Source: Gammaproteobacteria bacterium (GTDB lineage: Bacteria; Pseudomonadota; Gammaproteobacteria; UBA4575). From it: DNA of 23,922 nt. Made by a program: the position numbers and the translations under genes. The DNA is taken from contig JAPUHH010000162.1 in assembly GCA_027297825.1 (NCBI GenBank), forward strand, positions 1 through 23,922, given 5' to 3'. The notes under the pieces are model-generated. The model had not been told where the DNA came from. It did no database searches and saw only the letters and a list, made by a program, of their open reading frames with translations. Below are positions 22,078 through 23,922 of the stretch, piece after piece; within the stretch, counting starts at the first letter, position 1, and the number at the start of each line of letters is the position of its first letter.

Positions 22078-23104
22078 CGAACATTCACATAGACTATTTC
22101 ATTCAGCCGCATTACTTGCTTGTGCGCTAGCGCTAGTAGTAGTGGTGTTGGGAGCCTTTACGCGTCTCTCCGATGCTGGGTTAGGATGCCCAGATTGGCC
22201 CGGTTGCTATGGGCATTTATTAGGCGTGCCTGAGTCAATACAAGAAATCGAACGAGCGGAATTTGAATATCCACAGCGTGTCGTAGAAACTGACAAGGCT
22301 TGGAAGGAAGTGATTCATCGCTATTTCGCTGGAGTGCTGGGCTTATTAATTCTTTTGCTCGCATTTTTGGCCATAAAAAATCGCCATGTTTCTAATCAAC
22401 CTGTTGCATTGCCGATATTTCTAGTTGGGTTGGTGATCTTTCAGGCGCTACTCGGGATGTGGACGGTAACTTTGTTGTTAAAACCCGTGATTGTAATGTT
22501 GCATTTATTAGGCGGTCTCTCTATTTTGTCATTACTATGGTGGTTGGTGTTAAAAACCAAGCCTATTGCGCTACCGATGCAGCAGAATTTAAATCTTAGC
22601 GTCAGACCCTATATTGTCATAGGGTTGTTGCTATTGATTGGGCAAATAATTTTGGGCGGTTGGACGAGTTCAAATTATGCGGCACTCGCTTGCCCTGATT
22701 TTCCGCTGTGCCAAGGACAATGGTGGCCAGATACAGATTTTGGAGAAGGCTTTGTGTTTTGGCGTGGGCTTGGCACCAATTATGAATTTGGTGTATTAGA
22801 GAATCCTGCGCGCACAGCGATTCACTTAAGCCATCGTTTGTTGGCGGTAGTGGTCGCAATTTATTGGTTGATTCTGCTTTCACGGGTGTTTATCGCAGTT
22901 AATGCAACCAAGACCCTCCGTAAGGTAGCCGGCACCACGTTGTTTTTACTATTAGTACAGCTCACTCTCGGAATTTCCAATATCGTGCTGCATTTACCCA
23001 TCACTGTAGCGGTGATGCATAACGGTGGTGCGGCACTATTACTGTTAAGTGTGATTACCCTGATTTATTACTCAAGGGTGCGACTAGAAGATGCACGTAA
23101 TTAA
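22070..23104 (+). CDS. ctaA: heme A synthase (CtaA/COX15)
   Basis: CtaA oxidises the C8 methyl of heme O to a formyl group, giving heme A for the aa3 oxidase. The 344-residue protein has eight expected transmembrane helices in two homologous halves. Conserved heme-ligand His residues are His83 (VIHRYFAG), His145 (MLHLLGG), His255 (HLSHRLLA) and His317 (VMHNGG). Cysteine pairs lie in the extracytoplasmic loops at Cys40/Cys46 (GCPDWPGC) and Cys208/Cys214 (ACPDFPLC). The start is TTG 22070: no ATG or GTG occurs ahead of the first helix, and an in-frame stop lies five codons upstream. It overlaps the SCO-like gene by eight bases. Its usual partner ctaB does not follow. rpoH converges five bases away. 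Confidence 0.96.
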   Translation: MASEHSHRLFHSAALLACALALVVVVLGAFTRLSDAGLGCPDWPGCYGHLLGVPESIQEIERAEFEYPQRVVETDKAWKEVIHRYFAGVLGLLILLLAFLAIKNRHVSNQPVALPIFLVGLVIFQALLGMWTVTLLLKPVIVMLHLLGGLSILSLLWWLVLKTKPIALPMQQNLNLSVRPYIVIGLLLLIGQIILGGWTSSNYAALACPDFPLCQGQWWPDTDFGEGFVFWRGLGTNYEFGVLENPARTAIHLSHRLLAVVVAIYWLILLSRVFIAVNATKTLRKVAGTTLFLLLVQLTLGISNIVLHLPITVAVMHNGGAALLLLSVITLIYYSRVRLEDARN

Positions 23105-23109
23105 AACAG

Positions 23110-23922
23110 TTAAGCAATTACAGACGTTTTAAGTTTTTTAATTGCGTTATTTTCAAGTTGGCGTACACGTTCTGCAGAAATCTTATATTTCTCAGCCAAC
23201 TCCGCTAGAGTAGTCTTTTTTTCTGCTAACCAGCGCTGTGCAATAATATCGCGACTGCGTTCATCTAGTGTGGTGAGTGCCGTTTGTAACTGCTGGTTTT
23301 GGTGGGTTTGCCAATCATTTTCTGCAGTTTGCGTTTCTGGGTCATTTGAGTCGTGGCTTAAATAGGTAACGGGAGCATAAGGTTCTTCGTCGTCGCTGTG
23401 ACTGGGTAAATCAAACCCAAGATCACTATTACTAAGTCGTAATTCCATTTCCATTACCTCAGCTGGTTTCACACCAAGTTGCTGAGCTACGGTGTTAACT
23501 TCATCTTGGTTTAGCCACGCGAGACGTTTTTTAGAGCTGCGTAAATTAAAGAATAATTTGCGTTGGGCTTTAGTGGTCGCAATTTTGACAATGCGCCAAT
23601 TGCGTAATACGTACTCATGAATTTCTGCACGCACCCAATGTACTGCAAAAGATACAAGGCGTACCCCTTTGTGTGGGTCAAAGCGTTTTACCGCTTTCAT
23701 TAAACCCATATTGCCTTCTTGGATAAGATCAGCAAGAGGCAAACCATAGCCGCTATAACCCCGCGCCACTTGGATGACGAAACGTAAATGATGAACAATC
23801 AAGGTGCGTGCGGCATCAAGATCATTATCTTCGTGTAAGCGTAGTGCCAAAGATCGTTCTTCTTCTACACTCAATACCGGCATCTGATAAGCAGACGCGA
23901 TATAGCTCTCTATAGTGCCTGC
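23110..23922 (-). CDS. rpoH: heat-shock sigma factor RpoH, N-terminus beyond window
   Basis: RpoH (sigma-32) directs RNA polymerase to heat-shock promoters. In frame with the visible protein, the reading frame remains open through the last base of the window. The 13 codons upstream of the internal ATG 23883 read AGTIESYIASAYQ, which aligns with the segment before WPMLS in E. coli RpoH. The true start is therefore outside, and 270 residues are visible here. Region 2 includes ADLIQEGNMGLMKAVKRFDP and VSFAVHWVRAEIHEYVL. The RpoH box, specific to this sigma class, is QRKLFFNLR. Region 4 contains LDERSRDIIAQRWL and the helix-turn-helix TLAELAEKYKISAERVRQLE. The stop lies five bases from the ctaA stop. 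Confidence 0.97.
   Translation of the reverse strand, partial: AGTIESYIASAYQMPVLSVEEERSLALRLHEDNDLDAARTLIVHHLRFVIQVARGYSGYGLPLADLIQEGNMGLMKAVKRFDPHKGVRLVSFAVHWVRAEIHEYVLRNWRIVKIATTKAQRKLFFNLRSSKKRLAWLNQDEVNTVAQQLGVKPAEVMEMELRLSNSDLGFDLPSHSDDEEPYAPVTYLSHDSNDPETQTAENDWQTHQNQQLQTALTTLDERSRDIIAQRWLAEKKTTLAELAEKYKISAERVRQLENNAIKKLKTSVIA

Noticed and set aside
1..23922. Mobile elements, CRISPR arrays, tRNA or rRNA genes
   Set aside because: No transposase or integrase motifs, no regularly spaced direct repeats, and no tRNA cloverleaf or rRNA sequence were seen. Gene content is core metabolic and respiratory throughout.

Overview
The window is a compact stretch of bacterial chromosome with the gene content and order of a gammaproteobacterium. 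The markers for this are pilMNOPQ-aroK-aroB divergent from a class A penicillin-binding protein, an rpoH-type heat-shock sigma factor, a bioH/bioC pair, and an aa3-type cytochrome oxidase cluster carrying DUF2244, DUF2909, SURF1 and CtaA proteins. Base composition looks moderate to low in GC. I cannot name a genus. No rRNA, tRNA, CRISPR array, insertion sequence, phage gene or attachment site is visible, and no gap between genes reaches 300 bases.

Layout, left to right. Positions 1-7149 are read leftwards: pilM-pilN-pilO-pilP-pilQ (type IV pilus alignment subcomplex and secretin), a strong terminator, then aroK-aroB (shikimate pathway) and the first part of a dNTP triphosphohydrolase cut by the left edge. 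Positions 7333-10417 are read rightwards: a PBP1a-type peptidoglycan synthase and an uncharacterised 203-residue protein. The latter runs tail-to-tail into hemE with a 29-base overlap. Positions 10389-12179 are read leftwards: rpsU-yqeY-hemE, with a good sigma-70 promoter ahead of rpsU. tsaD (rightwards) faces plsY (leftwards). plsY and bioH start divergently in a single CATG tetranucleotide, and bioC follows bioH.

Positions 15821-23104 hold the respiratory cluster: DUF2244 protein, coxB, coxA, a 36-residue small protein, ctaG (Cox11), coxC, a divergent DUF2909 protein, SURF1, an SCO-like thioredoxin-fold protein and ctaA (heme A synthase). Together they encode subunits I-III of an aa3 oxidase plus copper insertion and heme a synthesis or insertion factors. 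Heme O synthase (ctaB), needed to make the CtaA substrate, is not in the window. At the right edge rpoH converges on ctaA. Its true N-terminus lies beyond the window, because the reading frame stays open through the last base.

This is almost entirely housekeeping and respiratory DNA. I see no convincing undescribed defence, mobile or biosynthetic system. The points most worth a second look are the uncharacterised protein between ponA and hemE, the SCO-like protein lacking the copper-binding histidine, the absence of ctaB, and the plsY/bioH shared start site.
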